Source: Diplolepis rosae
Taxonomy: Eukaryota; Arthropoda; Insecta; Hymenoptera; Diplolepididae
Direction of reading: 5' to 3'
Assembly (NCBI GenBank): GCA_030998225.1
Contig: JAPYXD010000308.1
Location: 4,660,001 to 4,724,000 of the forward strand
Length of the DNA stretch: 64,000 bases
Part shown: piece after piece, positions 54,332 to 64,000 of the stretch
Numbering within the stretch: position 1 is the first letter of the stretch
Layout of the letters: every line of letters starts with the position of its first letter
Notes under the pieces: model-generated
The model's input: the letters and a program-made list of their open reading frames with translations, nothing else
What the model was told of the DNA's origin: nothing
The model's database searches: none
Program-made: the position numbers and the translations under genes

Positions 54332-54570
54332 ATAGTTATCGACGTGTCGAAAACCATGTGAGTTACGTGACGTATATTAAGGACCCAACCATGCTTGTAT
54401 TCGCCACTCCCGACTCCCGACAGTGTCGCAAGTTTTTGTTGGCCACTTCGCCACTTGCGACTGTGTCGGAGGTGAATTTTACTAATGCCACCTGCATGGT
54501 ATAAGAACTTCCTGATTGATAGCGCAAATGCAAGTGGCGTAAAAAAATGGCCGCTTCCTTCTGTTCGCTC

Positions 54571-56380
54571 CCGCCGTATGCATCAGCCCGTATTTCACGA
54601 TTCTAACTTGACCCCCTTAGTGTCCTAAGTTGAATTCCTAAATTAGTTTGCCGAATCGTCACACGCGGCGCTAACTGTACCATCACTCCCTGAAAATACA
54701 CAGTAACATACGAAGAATTTAATAGAAAAATTTAAAAAATATATTATTTAATGCCATAAACAAATAAAAGAGATCAGACTTTAAATAATAATATTATTTG
54801 AATATTTTAAATTGAATTTTCCCCTTTTTATTCATATTGATCTCCTACAAAAACTATTTTGAAACATTCAGCTGATATTAGAATTTAAATATTAATATCT
54901 CTTTTATTCCTTTTTGGCATCGAATAATAACTTTTTTTAAATTTTTATATTTAATTGTCTACATATCACTACATTTATATTATTTTTTTGAGGTAAAATT
55001 AAGTTGAAAAATAGAAAAAAAATGAAGAATTCTGAACAAGGAACGAAGTTGAGTAGATTTGTAATTAGTTGGAAATCATTATGAATAATTAAAGAAAGTG
55101 GAATATAAAATGAGGTGAATATAATTTTTATTTTTAAATAGTTAACTAACATTAATAAAAACAGTATAATAAGAACAATTAAATTTTTTTTCCATTTCCA
55201 AATCTAAAAGTAGTCTATCTACGTCCGTTTTCATCCTCTCTAACATTCACGAAATTTTGGAAACAACATTTTATGTACTTTGGACACAAACAAGTAGAAA
55301 CTGGACCAAATAATTCATATAAACTTGCTAGTCTTCTCAAGTATCACATTAATTAAAACCATTTTTAATAACACCTAAAGCAATGAACTTTTCAAAATTT
55401 TTGTTCATCTATCACAAAGGTAGATTTACGGAAAATATCCGATGTATATGAAAGAAACTGTAATCATTTTTACCTCGATGCTGTGAAAGTTTAAATTTAG
55501 GGAAACAAAGTTATAAAAATTCAAATTCGTGAAATCATTCATTAAAAAAATATAAAAATACTTTTGATGTATTTCTAAGTAAAATATTTTCTATTTTGTA
55601 TCTAATAATTAATTATCACAATTTGTAGGATCCGCTTTTTAGGTATGAAAATACTTTGAATTTTTACAACTTTTTGTTTCCCTAAATTTCAACTTTCACA
55701 TTTCGTGAATGTTAGAGACGATGAAAACGAACGTAGATATACTACTTTTGGTTTTGAAAATGAAAAAAAAAATTAATTGTTCTTATTATACTGTTTTCAT
55801 TAATGTTAGTTGACTATTTTAAAAATATAAATTAATATTCTCCTTTTTTTATATTCTATTTTCTTTAATTATTCATAATTATTTCCAACTAATTACAATT
55901 CTCATCAACTTCGTTCCTTAATTGTTCAGAATTTTTCATTTTTTTTCCCATTTTTCAACTTAATTTTACCTCAAAAAAATAATATAAATGTAGTGATATG
56001 TAGACAATTAAATATAAAAATTTTTGAAAAGTTATTATTCAATGCCAAAAAGGAATAAAAGAGATGTTAATATTTAAATTCTAATATCAGCTGAATGTTT
56101 CAAAATAGTTTTTGTACGAGATAAATATGAATAAAAAGGGGAAAATTTTATTTAAAATATTCAAATAATATTATCATTTAAAGTCTGATCTCTTTTATTT
56201 GTTTATGGCATCGAATAATATATTTTTTAAATTTTTTTATTAAATTCTTCGTATGCTACTGGGCATTTTCAGGGAGTGATGGTACAGTTAGCGCCGCGTG
56301 TCACGGTTCGGCAAACTAACTTAGGAATTCAACTTAGGACACTAACGAGGCGCCATTTTCTCTTCTGATGCATACGGCTG
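54571..56380. mobile_element. Fully palindromic P-like element
   Basis: The right end reads, inward, CAGCCGTATGCATCAG and the left end CCGCCGTATGCATCAG, flanked by a perfect 8-bp duplication GTTCGCTC (54563-54570 and 56381-56388). Arms of about 680 bp (for example AGTGATGGTACAGTTAGCGC and complement; GATCAGACTTTAAATAATAA and complement) surround a centre near 55480 that is itself partly inverted. The CAGCC start and 8-bp duplication place it with the other P-like elements. It has no coding sequence. Confidence 0.85.
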
Positions 56381-56921
56381 GTTCGCTCAAAATATTCTAA
56401 CATAACCACAAATTAAAGACAATATTTGTAAACATTCTTTATTTGAAACCAGCCTCCTGAATCTTGCCACCAAATACATAAGAAACAAATTACGTGAAAG
56501 TTGACTGCCGCCGGTGGCGGCGCTGACCGTTCATAGGCCCTAGATTCAAAAATATGCATGGGAAAAAGCATAGAAATTTAATTTTCTCCTAATAAAAACT
56601 ATTTTATTGCATTTTCTTATACATGATAATCATCGAATAAGATCTTCAAATTTTTTACAAAAATTTATTCTCTTCGAAAAGGTTAAGAAATTCACTTTAG
56701 GCAAAAATCTAATTTCCAAATTCTGGCGGGAATTGCATTATTTGGGTCATGTTCTTTATTTTATAATTGTTTTGCGTCAAATTTAAATATCAATACTAAT
56801 AATTAATGCCGCTATTATAACATTTGATTGTTTTTCTTATTATATAACATATTAAAATAAATACAATATAGTATATACACTATATATTACAATATTTAAA
56901 GAATTTAAATCAAACTTTTTT

Positions 56922-58232
56922 ACATTCTCATCATGGATGAGAAGGTATTGGTTTTATGTGAAAAATGACTTTCGAAATTTTCATCAAATCTTTACGTTTT
57001 GAGACCCCCTGAGTCAGAAAAAATGGTTTTTACGAAAGTGTCTGTCTGTCCGTCTGTAGGTCGTGTGCGGCATAACTCTCGATAGAATTATCAGATTGAA
57101 TTGAGCTTTGGTACACTTTATCGGAGCCGAAAAAGTAAGGACAAGTTCGTTAACCAGCCACATCCAATCAAAATTGAGGGATGGAGCACTACTTTCGTGT
57201 TTTTGAAAATAATTTTTTGAAAAAATCAAAAATTCCAATCATGGTTTTTGATAGTGCTCATAAATCTCTACAAATTATCCTTATAACATTTTTTGATTAA
57301 ATCAAAATTAGAAATGTTACAGCATATTCAAATTCGAAAAAAGTCAATATCAAAATTCCATTTTCCAGTTAAATTATACGAAATACGAAAAAACGTTATG
57401 ATACAATATTATTGAATAAATAAAGACCTACAAATTTAAATTGTAACATTTTTTCATAAGATGCATATTTTTGTTTTTAATTAAAAAAAAAACTATTGAA
57501 AATCCAAAATTCAATTTTTTAACAATAATATGTAAAATAAGAAAAAAACGTAAGAATACAATGTTGTTAGTTTCAAAAAGATCTACAAGTTTTGTCTCAC
57601 ACAGTTTCTGATAAAAGATATATTTTTCGTTTCAATTCCAAAAAATACGATTAAAATTCAAAAATTCCATTTTTTAGACAAAATATGTGAGATACAAAAA
57701 AAACTTTGAGATGAAAAATTGTTTGGCTAAATAAGGTCTACACATTCTTATCGAGAAATTTCTCGACAGGATGTATATTTTAATTTTTTGATTTTTAATA
57801 TTGAAAAAATTCGATTTGTTTCACCAAAATATGTGAGATACAAAATAAGCGTTGTTCTGCAAAATCGTTTCCTTAAATAAAGTCTACGATTGTTTTTCCT
57901 TTTTGAGATATTTGGAAGAAAATAAATTTATCAATAATCATGTAATTTATTAAAAAGTTACAAAAATGATAGAGCCTTAAGTAAATTGAATTTCCTGTTT
58001 CACTTAAATTCAAAAAGAAATAGAGTGACTTTGAGAAAATGACTAATTTACATCATCTTCAATATCATTAAATTGGTTTGAGCTTCAGTATTAAATTATA
58101 AGAAATAAACTTAAACGTATGCGAAGAGCACAAGACCAAGCGCGAAGCGCGACGATCGAATCGCGCGCCCTAGGCGCGCTCAAACTTGCGAGCAAAGCGC
58201 GCAATGAGAATGTGCCCGCGAGGCGGGCAGAT
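56922..58232 (+). mobile_element. HINE (Helentron-like) element, copy 2
   Basis: It starts ACATTCTCATCATGGATGAG and ends ATGAGAATGT, GCCCGCGAGGCGGGC (hairpin, 58214-58228), AGAT. It has inserted within a T run that is uninterrupted in the sister P-like element (near 13425 on the other strand), so the empty site is known. Insertion between T residues without duplication is what Helentrons do. The interior parallels copy 1, including the CTGTCTGT tract near 57042. Confidence 0.75.
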
Positions 58233-58705
58233 TTTTTTAAATATAAACATTTCAAAAATTAAAAAGTATTAAAAAGTAAGGAATCTAAATTAACAAAAAA
58301 TCTGAACTTATATTCTATTTTAAAGTCCAAAACTTTATTCTAATAACAAAATTGTTAGAAATCAGAAATTTTTTTACACTTCAAGACAATCCAATTTTAA
58401 CAAGCTCACATTAACTTCAATTCAAAATTCAAAAAAATATTCTTTCTCATCTCCTTTTTCTTTCAGTCACTTTCATTTATCTATTTTTTAACTTCTATCA
58501 GACAAAATGTTTGCAACTGAATTTATTTGCGATAAGTATTTGAGACATTTATTGCGGTGCAAAAGAAATTCATTGCACAGGTAGATACAATTAATTAATA
58601 TTGAGACATTAATATTTATTATATTATGTAGTTGATTATTAATATCTCTATCAAATAAAATGTTTTATTTTAAACTAATAAGGAAAATAAACAATATGTT
58701 CTTAC

Positions 58706-58942
58706 TTTTCCCAAAACCTTTACTCCATCGGGTGCATAGGTTAACCTTTCTTGAAGAATATCTTCTGGCTCAAAATGCCTTTCGCAAATCGCATGACCTT
58801 CTTTTAATTTCATATCATCCCAAACGATAGCAATTTGCCATACTTTTATTACATTTTCATCCTTTGGTCCAATGAAAAAATGAACTTTATCGGAGCAAGA
58901 CTTATACCTAAATTTACACCCAAAATAGACACATTTCACCAC
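58706..58942 (-). pseudogene. THAP first exon, start codon lost
   Basis: The frame encodes a complete THAP finger: VKCVYFGCKFRYKS, VHFFIGPKDENVIKVWQIAI, then GHAICERHFEPEDIL, ending at donor AAA|GTAAGA. Zinc ligands C, C, C and H and the invariant Trp are present. The codon aligned with the ATG of the sister exon at 12443 reads GTG (58942-58940), so translation could not start there. The rest of the transposase is absent. Confidence 0.85.
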
Positions 58943-59051
58943 TTTTTGCACCACTTTATTTGGACATTTGTTTCTAGACTCGCGAATTTTATCTCAGTAC
59001 CGTTCAAGAACTCGAAAATTTGAAAATTTTCAGGGAAAAGCTTAAAAAACT

Positions 59052-59215
59052 ATAGGGTAGGCACGAGTGGGTTGCAGAATAGGAATTGTATAGTATAAAA
59101 CAGTTTAGCATACAATGCACTTTTCTCAGTCGGTAAAACAGATTATATACAGTATACTAAAGTCTTAACACTATATTCCTATTCTGCAACCCACTCGTGC
59201 CCACTTTGTACATTT
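59052..59215. mobile_element. Small palindromic MITE inside Z2
   Basis: GGCACGAGTGGGTTGCAGAA and its complement TTCTGCAACCCACTCGTGCC bound about 150 bp. The sequence is absent from the sister element at the equivalent point near 12330, so it inserted after the two copies separated. A TA duplication is possible but not certain. Confidence 0.7.
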
Positions 59216-59537
59216 TATAATGTGATTTTCGTGTAAGTCGGCCCTTCAATGAACAGTCAGCGCCACCATGGCAGCCAATCACAATTCATGTCATTTTCAA
59301 CTCAGTGATGCAGGGGGCTGTTTGAAACTATTATTCATTTCTTTTTACGCTACTTGGAGGAGCGCCATCTCTTGGGAAGTTTCCGTATTCAATCAATGTA
59401 CTTCTGACAAAAAGATGCTCATTTTCAGTTACATTAGTTTGGTCTTTTATGTCTATTCTCCAAAGCAGCCCTATCCGACTCCCTGCCTGCAACGGCGAGA
59501 ACATGGAGACTAGATATAAAAAGACCAATCTCTTATG

Positions 59538-59727
59538 GCTGTACTTCACAAAACACGAAATGAAGTTCTGCCAAGTACTTAGTTAGGAAACTTCCCGATG
59601 AGGGCACGTGTGTTCCCTGAGTGCAAAATGGCGGCATCCACGGTTTATAAGCATCGTATATTAGACGTCGCCATTTTGCATCCAGGGAACACACATGCCC
59701 TCATCGGGAAGTTTTGTAACTATGTTT
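59538..59727. mobile_element. M3-family palindrome, truncated on the right
   Basis: It matches 49201-49415 from CTTCACAAAACACGAAATGA through CCTCATCGGGAAGTTTTGTA, then stops abruptly at 59727, where sequence of the P-like element X begins. A GGAGACTAGATATAAAAAGA motif precedes it. Confidence 0.75.
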
Positions 59728-61511
59728 CTGTTATTTTACAACAACGCCGTTTTATCTATTTTCGTTACAATAATTTAGCAAAATGTGTTTCTGAATGAAA
59801 TTGAAATCAGTTTTTAATGTATTTACTCAAAATTACTTTTTACAACTTCTTTTCTTTTTGTTCACTGGCAGCGATTTTTTGGGACTGTACGTTTAGTCGG
59901 CGGCACTAACAATCATCCAGCAACTCCTACCTTTTTGCAAAAATATAAAATCCTAGCAGCATATAGTCTCCTGAAACCTCCAAAATTTGGAAATTGTACA
60001 CCTCTTTATGACGAACCTCCTAAATCCTTGATATTAATATCCATGCTGAAAGAAATGAATTCCTCCAAAAAATCAAGTGCTCTTGAAGAAATTAAGGCGA
60101 GATTAAACATCGCAATTTCAGACGAAGATTATTATAGTTCACCACCTGTTATTAAATGTATAATGTGTTATACCGCTGGAACAGTGTGTGCAAAATACCT
60201 AAAGCATTCAAACTGCTCAACTTGTAGGCACGCTTTCTTCAGATCAGCTGAAGGAGTGAATGATATTGAATCATCAGTTTCTATGAATCGGCCTGAGGCT
60301 AGATTTATCAACGCTGAGGGCCTTATTCATCACAATTCATCTATTTTCAGTGTTATAGAAATTTTGGAAAAAATGTTTTCTAAACACTGTCGATCTACCA
60401 ACGTCTTCGATCTCATTTTGTATGAGTTATCGAAGAAAAAAATTTTTAAATTTCCTTGCGATGAACACAGCAGAGAGGTCCTAGCCCATATAATCCAAAA
60501 GTACTTAGAAACACGAATGCGGCAGTATTATATACTGTATTAGTATATAATTAGTATGTATCAGTAGTATTATATTGTATATGTATTATAATGTATTAGT
60601 AGTATATACTAAACATAATATGGCTGAAGAGAAGAACGATAATAGAAGCAAAAAAAAACTAGCAAATCTCACGAAGACTTAATTCTTTAATTTCTTAATA
60701 TTGAATTATTTTTTTAAATCTTTTACATATATCAGAGCTTTTAAGATATTTATATATTCCATGTAAATATATATATTGCAGATTTTAAGCGTTTTAAGTG
60801 TTGAAAAAATAGAAGATAAAATATACATAATATTTATACAAAAACACAAAATCTTAGGCTTATTTGTATCTAAAAGCAATATTTCTTACTAGGCTTTCAC
60901 TCTCAGAAAGGTAATCTCGTTGCAAATATACTTGTTCTGTTCTACAAAATATACACATTTCAAAAGTATTAATAATTGAGTACATTATTTTTACTTATTA
61001 TTAAATTAAATTTTTTCAAATATTCCAATGATAAATATGGTAAGTTTGAAATGAATATGTGTATAATTAATATCTTTTTTAAGGAAATTCTTTTTACATT
61101 TTCTTATTATATTGTTATTTGAGTTTTTAGAAATTAATTTTAAATATCAAATCATATAAATTTGTTATTAAAATTAAAATCTAAAAAATATATTTTTTTT
61201 CGCCAAGAATTATGTCATGACCTTTAAATTCATATTTTACCTTTAGTAATCATATAATCTTTTGCAAAATTGTTTTTAAATATTACACTAACAATATCCT
61301 CTTCTTTTCAATTTTTTCACATAAAAACCATTTTGTTGATTGAATACACCATAAAAAATTTAAAAAAACTAATCCCGCCCCATTGCCAGCAATGGAAAAA
61401 CTGGAAGTGATGTTACAACTAGCGCCGGTGGATAAAATAGGAAGTAACAGAACTCGGGACAATAAGGGGGTTACGTTAAAAATCATAAATGTGGAGAGTT
61501 GCACAGGGCTG
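59728..61511 (+). mobile_element. 3' half of a P-superfamily element (copy X)
   Basis: The sequence is an inverted, highly similar copy of 49980-51770: same last intron end, same C-terminal exon, same 3' flank, and a terminus TTGCACAGGGCTG at 61511. The 5' half is replaced by the M3 palindrome, so the element is truncated and no target duplication can be paired. Confidence 0.88.
59872..60543 (+). pseudogene. P-like transposase C-terminal exon (copy X)
   Basis: An acceptor (TTCACTGGCAG, 59861-59871) precedes a 224-codon frame to TAG 60541-60543. It begins RFFGTVRLVGGTNNHP, keeping the two residues deleted in copy Y, and includes CIMC and CSTC pairs followed by RHAFFRSAEG, and SKKKIFKFPCDEHS near the end. 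The frame is undamaged, but there is no upstream transposase exon, promoter or start codon in the expected context. Confidence 0.85.
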
Positions 61512-61940
61512 GTGATTATAGTTTCTATGTGCGAAGTTTTCTCACCAGAGCGTCGCTGCACGCGGCACGCTCTACAAAAGCATTGTACTAATAGACAAAT
61601 ATTTAAAAAATTTTAACAATTAACTTTCTGAACAATATGAAATAAAAAAATGTTCCTAAAATGATTCTAGGACATTAAATACATATTTTGCATAAATCAA
61701 TTAATACAAAATAAAAACATTCAAGTTTAATTATTATAATTTGATTTCAAATTAATTAGTTGAGTTTGAAATTTTTGTCACTGCCTACATTATCGGAGGA
61801 TCACTAGTCGCGTATCAGATAGGATACGTTGTCGACAGGTGTCCTCGTAGACAATCTCAAACTCTTATATCGCAAATAATGCAAATAAATTCAATATTTA
61901 AAGAATTTGAAAATCTTTCTGTGGAAAAAATGACGCTTTC

Positions 61941-62011
61941 GACTGCGCTGGGATTCGAGCCCAGGTCTTTCGATTGCCGGTCGACTGCTCTAACCACTGA
62001 GCTACACAGGC
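61941..62011 (-). tRNA. tRNA-like sequence, array unit 1 (probably not a functional tRNA)
   Basis: The minus strand folds with standard tRNA geometry over 71 nt. The acceptor arms GCCTGTG/CGCAGTC have one mismatch and one G-T pair. The D stem is GCTC/GAGC, the anticodon stem GTCGA/TCGAA has one mismatch, and the T stem CTGGG/CCCAG is perfect around CTCGAAT. The A box (TAGCTCAGTGGTTAGAGC) and B box (GGCTCGAATCC) of a pol III promoter are intact. The loop CCGGCAA gives anticodon GGC (Ala), but position 33 is C instead of the nearly universal T. I therefore read it as a tRNA-derived repeat head. Confidence 0.6.
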
Positions 62012-62279
62012 GTCCGACATCTCTTTCTCCACAGGAAGATCTCCTTATATCGCCTAGTGGCTCAGCCTTGCGGCTGTAAATGATTTCAAATTAATTAGTT
62101 GAGTTTGAAATTTTTGTCACTGCCTACATTATCGGAGGATCACTAGTCGCGTATCAGATAGGATACGTTGTCGACAGGTGTCCTCGTAGACAATCTCAAA
62201 CTCTTATATCGCAAATAATGCAAATAAATTCAATATTTAAAGAATTTGAAAATCTTTCTGTGGAAAAAATGACGCTTTC

Positions 62280-62350
62280 GACTGCGCTGGGATTCGAGCC
62301 CAGGTCTTTCGATTGCCGGTCGACTGCTCTAACCACTGAGCTACACAGGC
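62280..62350 (-). tRNA. tRNA-like sequence, array unit 2
   Basis: Identical to the unit 1 copy. Confidence 0.6.
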
Positions 62351-62618
62351 GTCCGACATCTCTTTCTCCACAGGAAGATCTCCTTATATCGCCTAGTGGC
62401 TCAGCCTTGCGGCTGTAAATGATTTCAAATTAATTAGTTGAGTTTGAAATTTTTGTCACTGCCTACATTATCGGAGGATCACTAGTCGCGTATCAGATAG
62501 GATACGTTGTCGACAGGTGTCCTCGTAGACAATCTCAAACTCTTATATCGCAAATAATGCAAATAAATTCAATATTTAAAGAATTTGAAAATCTTTCTGT
62601 GGAAAAAATGACGCTTTC

Positions 62619-62689
62619 GACTGCGCTGGGATTCGAGCCCAGGTCTTTCGATTGCCGGTCGACTGCTCTAACCACTGAGCTACACAGGC
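62619..62689 (-). tRNA. tRNA-like sequence, array unit 3
   Basis: Identical to unit 1. The 3-bp deletion that shortens this unit lies outside the tRNA-like part. Confidence 0.6.
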
Positions 62690-62954
62690 GTCCGACATCT
62701 CTTTCTCCACAGGAAGATCTTATATCGCCTAGTGGCTCAGCCTTGCGGCTGTAAATGATTTCAAATTAATTAGTTGAGTTTGAAATTTTTGTCACTGCCT
62801 ACATTATCGGAGGATCACTAGTCGCGTATCAGATAGGATACGTTGTCGACAGGTGTCCTCGTAGACAATCTCAAACTCTTATATCGCAAATAATGCAAAT
62901 AAATTCAATATTTAAAGAATTTGAAAATCTTTCTGTGGAAAAAATGACGCTTTC

Positions 62955-63025
62955 GACTGCGCTGGGATTCGAGCCCAGGTCTTTCGATTGCCGGTCGACT
63001 GCTCTAACCACTGAGCTACACAGGC
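62955..63025 (-). tRNA. tRNA-like sequence, array unit 4
   Basis: Identical to the unit 1 copy. Confidence 0.6.
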
Positions 63026-63293
63026 GTCCGACATCTCTTTCTCCACAGGAAGATCTCCTTATATCGCCTAGTGGCTCAGCCTTGCGGCTGTAAATGATTT
63101 CAAATTAATTAGTTGAGTTTGAAATTTTTGTCACTGCCTACATTATCGGAGGATCACTAGTCGCGTATCAGATAGGATACGTTGTCGACAGGTGTCCTCG
63201 TAGACAATCTCAAACTCTTATATCGCAAATAATGCAAATAAATTCAATATTTAAAGAATTTGAAAATCTTTCTGTGGAAAAAATGACGCTTTC

Positions 63294-63364
63294 GACTGCG
63301 CTGGGATTCGAGCCCAGGTCTTTCGATTGCCGGTCGACTGCTCTAACCACTGAGCTACACAGGC
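63294..63364 (-). tRNA. tRNA-like sequence, array unit 5
   Basis: Identical to the unit 1 copy. Confidence 0.6.
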
Positions 63365-63621
63365 GTCCGACATCTCTTTCTCCACAGGAAGATCTCCTTA
63401 TATCGCCTAGTGGCTCAGCCTTGCGGCTGTAAATGATTTCAAATTAATTAGTTGAGTTTGAAATTTTTGTCACTGCCTACATTATCGGAGGATCACTAGT
63501 CGCGTATCAGATAGGATACGTTGTCGACAGGTGTCCTCGTAGACAATCTCAAACTCTTATATCGCAAATAATGCAAATAAATTCAATATTTAAAGAATTT
63601 TAAAATCTTTCTGTGGAAAAA

Positions 63622-64000
63622 CAAGGCTGAGCCACTAGGCGATATAAGGAGATCTTCCTGTGGAGAAAGAGATGTCGGACGCCTGTGTAGCTCAGTGGTT
63701 AGAGCAGTCGACCGGCAATCGAAAGACCTGGGCTCGAATCCCAGCGCAGTCGAAAGCGTCATTTTTTCCACAGAAAGATTTTCAAATTCTTTAAATATTG
63801 AATTTATTTGCATTATTTGCGATATAAGAGTTTGAGATTGTCTACGAGGACACCTGTCGACAACGTATCCTATCTGATACGCGACTAGTGATCCTCCGAT
63901 AATGTAGGCAGTGACAAAAATTTCAAACTCAACTAATTAATTTGAAATCATTTACAGCCGCAAGGCTGAGCCACTAGGCGATATAAGATCTTCCTGTGGA
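63622..64000 (+). repeat. Inverted continuation of the 339-bp array
   Basis: From CAAGGCTGAGCCACTAGGCG at 63622 the same unit runs in the opposite orientation; a second inverted unit begins at 63961 and is cut by the window edge. The junction joins TTTCTGTGGAAAAA to CAAGGCTGAG with no spacer. Confidence 0.93.
63681..63751 (+). tRNA. tRNA-like sequence, inverted unit
   Basis: Same 71-nt sequence on the plus strand, in the inverted half of the array. Confidence 0.6.

Larger units (their letters stand above)
56450..59320 (-). mobile_element. P-superfamily element (copy Z2) with nested insertions
   Basis: The left end CAGCCTCCTGAATC and right end GATGCAGGGGGCTG are flanked by a perfect 8-bp duplication TTTGAAAC (56442-56449 and 59321-59328). 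It is an inverted copy of 12216-13890, including the subterminal GGCGGCGCTGACCGTTCATA block. Relative to that copy it carries a HINE at 56922-58232 and a small palindrome near 59052-59215. Its only coding remnant is the THAP exon at 58942-58706. Confidence 0.92.
61742..63621 (-). repeat. 339-bp tandem array with a tRNA-like unit
   Basis: Units start (TGATTTCAAATTAATTAG) at 61742, 62081, 62420, 62756, 63095 and 63434. Spacing is 339 bp except for one 336-bp unit that lacks 3 bp (GATCTTATATCG versus GATCTCCTTATATCG). Units are otherwise virtually identical. Each full unit holds one tRNA-like sequence on the minus strand. The sixth unit stops at about 63621, before its tRNA, where orientation flips. 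Near-perfect identity implies very recent amplification, ongoing homogenisation or an assembly effect. Confidence 0.93.

Noticed and set aside
61879..63813. Repeated 65-76-codon ORFs, one per 339-bp unit
   Set aside because: They run antisense across the tRNA-like sequence and its flanks. The repeated peptide simply reflects translation of a tRNA-shaped repeat, and the diverged dimer at 5.1 kb does not keep the frame.

Overview
The window looks like AT-rich arthropod, probably insect, nuclear DNA. The evidence is spliced genes, an R1-like retrotransposon, P-superfamily transposons and a beta-COP first exon that resembles what I recall of hymenopteran orthologues. Hymenoptera is only an inference. 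Almost all of the 64 kb consists of transposable elements, many of them nested, internally deleted or folded back on themselves. The only clear host-gene sequence is one coding exon of coatomer beta (2557-2924, minus).

Layout. 1-3.2 kb: AT-rich DNA, a 74-bp tandem repeat and the beta-COP exon. 3.2-5.6 kb: a foldback element, a decayed R1-like fragment split by a TTAA-flanked transposon, and an old dimer of a tRNA-like repeat. 7.0-9.7 kb: a dead mariner, a SWIM zinc-finger gene fragment with an inverted second copy, and a Penelope-like remnant. 12.2-13.9 kb: a deleted P-like element. 14.1-20.6 kb: the best-preserved multi-exon gene in the window, a THAP/P-element transposase read through 13 exons. 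It has three tandem copies of a 120-nt exon, one in-frame stop, and an intron invaded by a TTAA element that itself holds a solo LTR. 20.9-26.1 kb: a hAT-like transposase between ~860-bp inverted arms. 26.1-27.7 kb: a second long-TIR element rich in GGGCCCC.

29.7-36.9 kb: two R1-like non-LTR elements in opposite orientations, separated by a cluster of palindromic MITEs. 37.9-39.3 kb: a Helentron-like (HINE) element. 40-45 kb: hammerhead-like motifs, GGATCC-rich repeats, another TTAA-type palindrome, a broken THAP exon next to a P-like terminus, a 90-bp tandem array and a foldback. 45.2-49.9 kb: an orphan exon, palindromes, a deleted Tc1/mariner element and the same palindrome modules seen at 33 kb. 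50.0-52.4 kb: a deleted P-like element with a perfect 8-bp target duplication. 53.3-54.3 kb: a solo LTR with a 4-bp duplication. 54.6-56.4 kb: a fully palindromic P-like element. 56.4-59.3 kb: a P-like element carrying a nested HINE. 59.5-61.5 kb: the 3' half of another P-like element. 61.7-64.0 kb: a nearly perfect 339-bp tandem array, each unit holding a tRNA-like cloverleaf, which switches orientation at 63.62 kb.

The main theme is repeated colonisation by several P-superfamily subfamilies. They share CAGCC-type termini, 8-bp target duplications and a THAP first exon, and they occur as a near-full gene, as internally deleted copies and as palindromes. Other superfamilies have inserted into them. 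Paralogous empty sites inside the window confirm several of these insertion boundaries directly.
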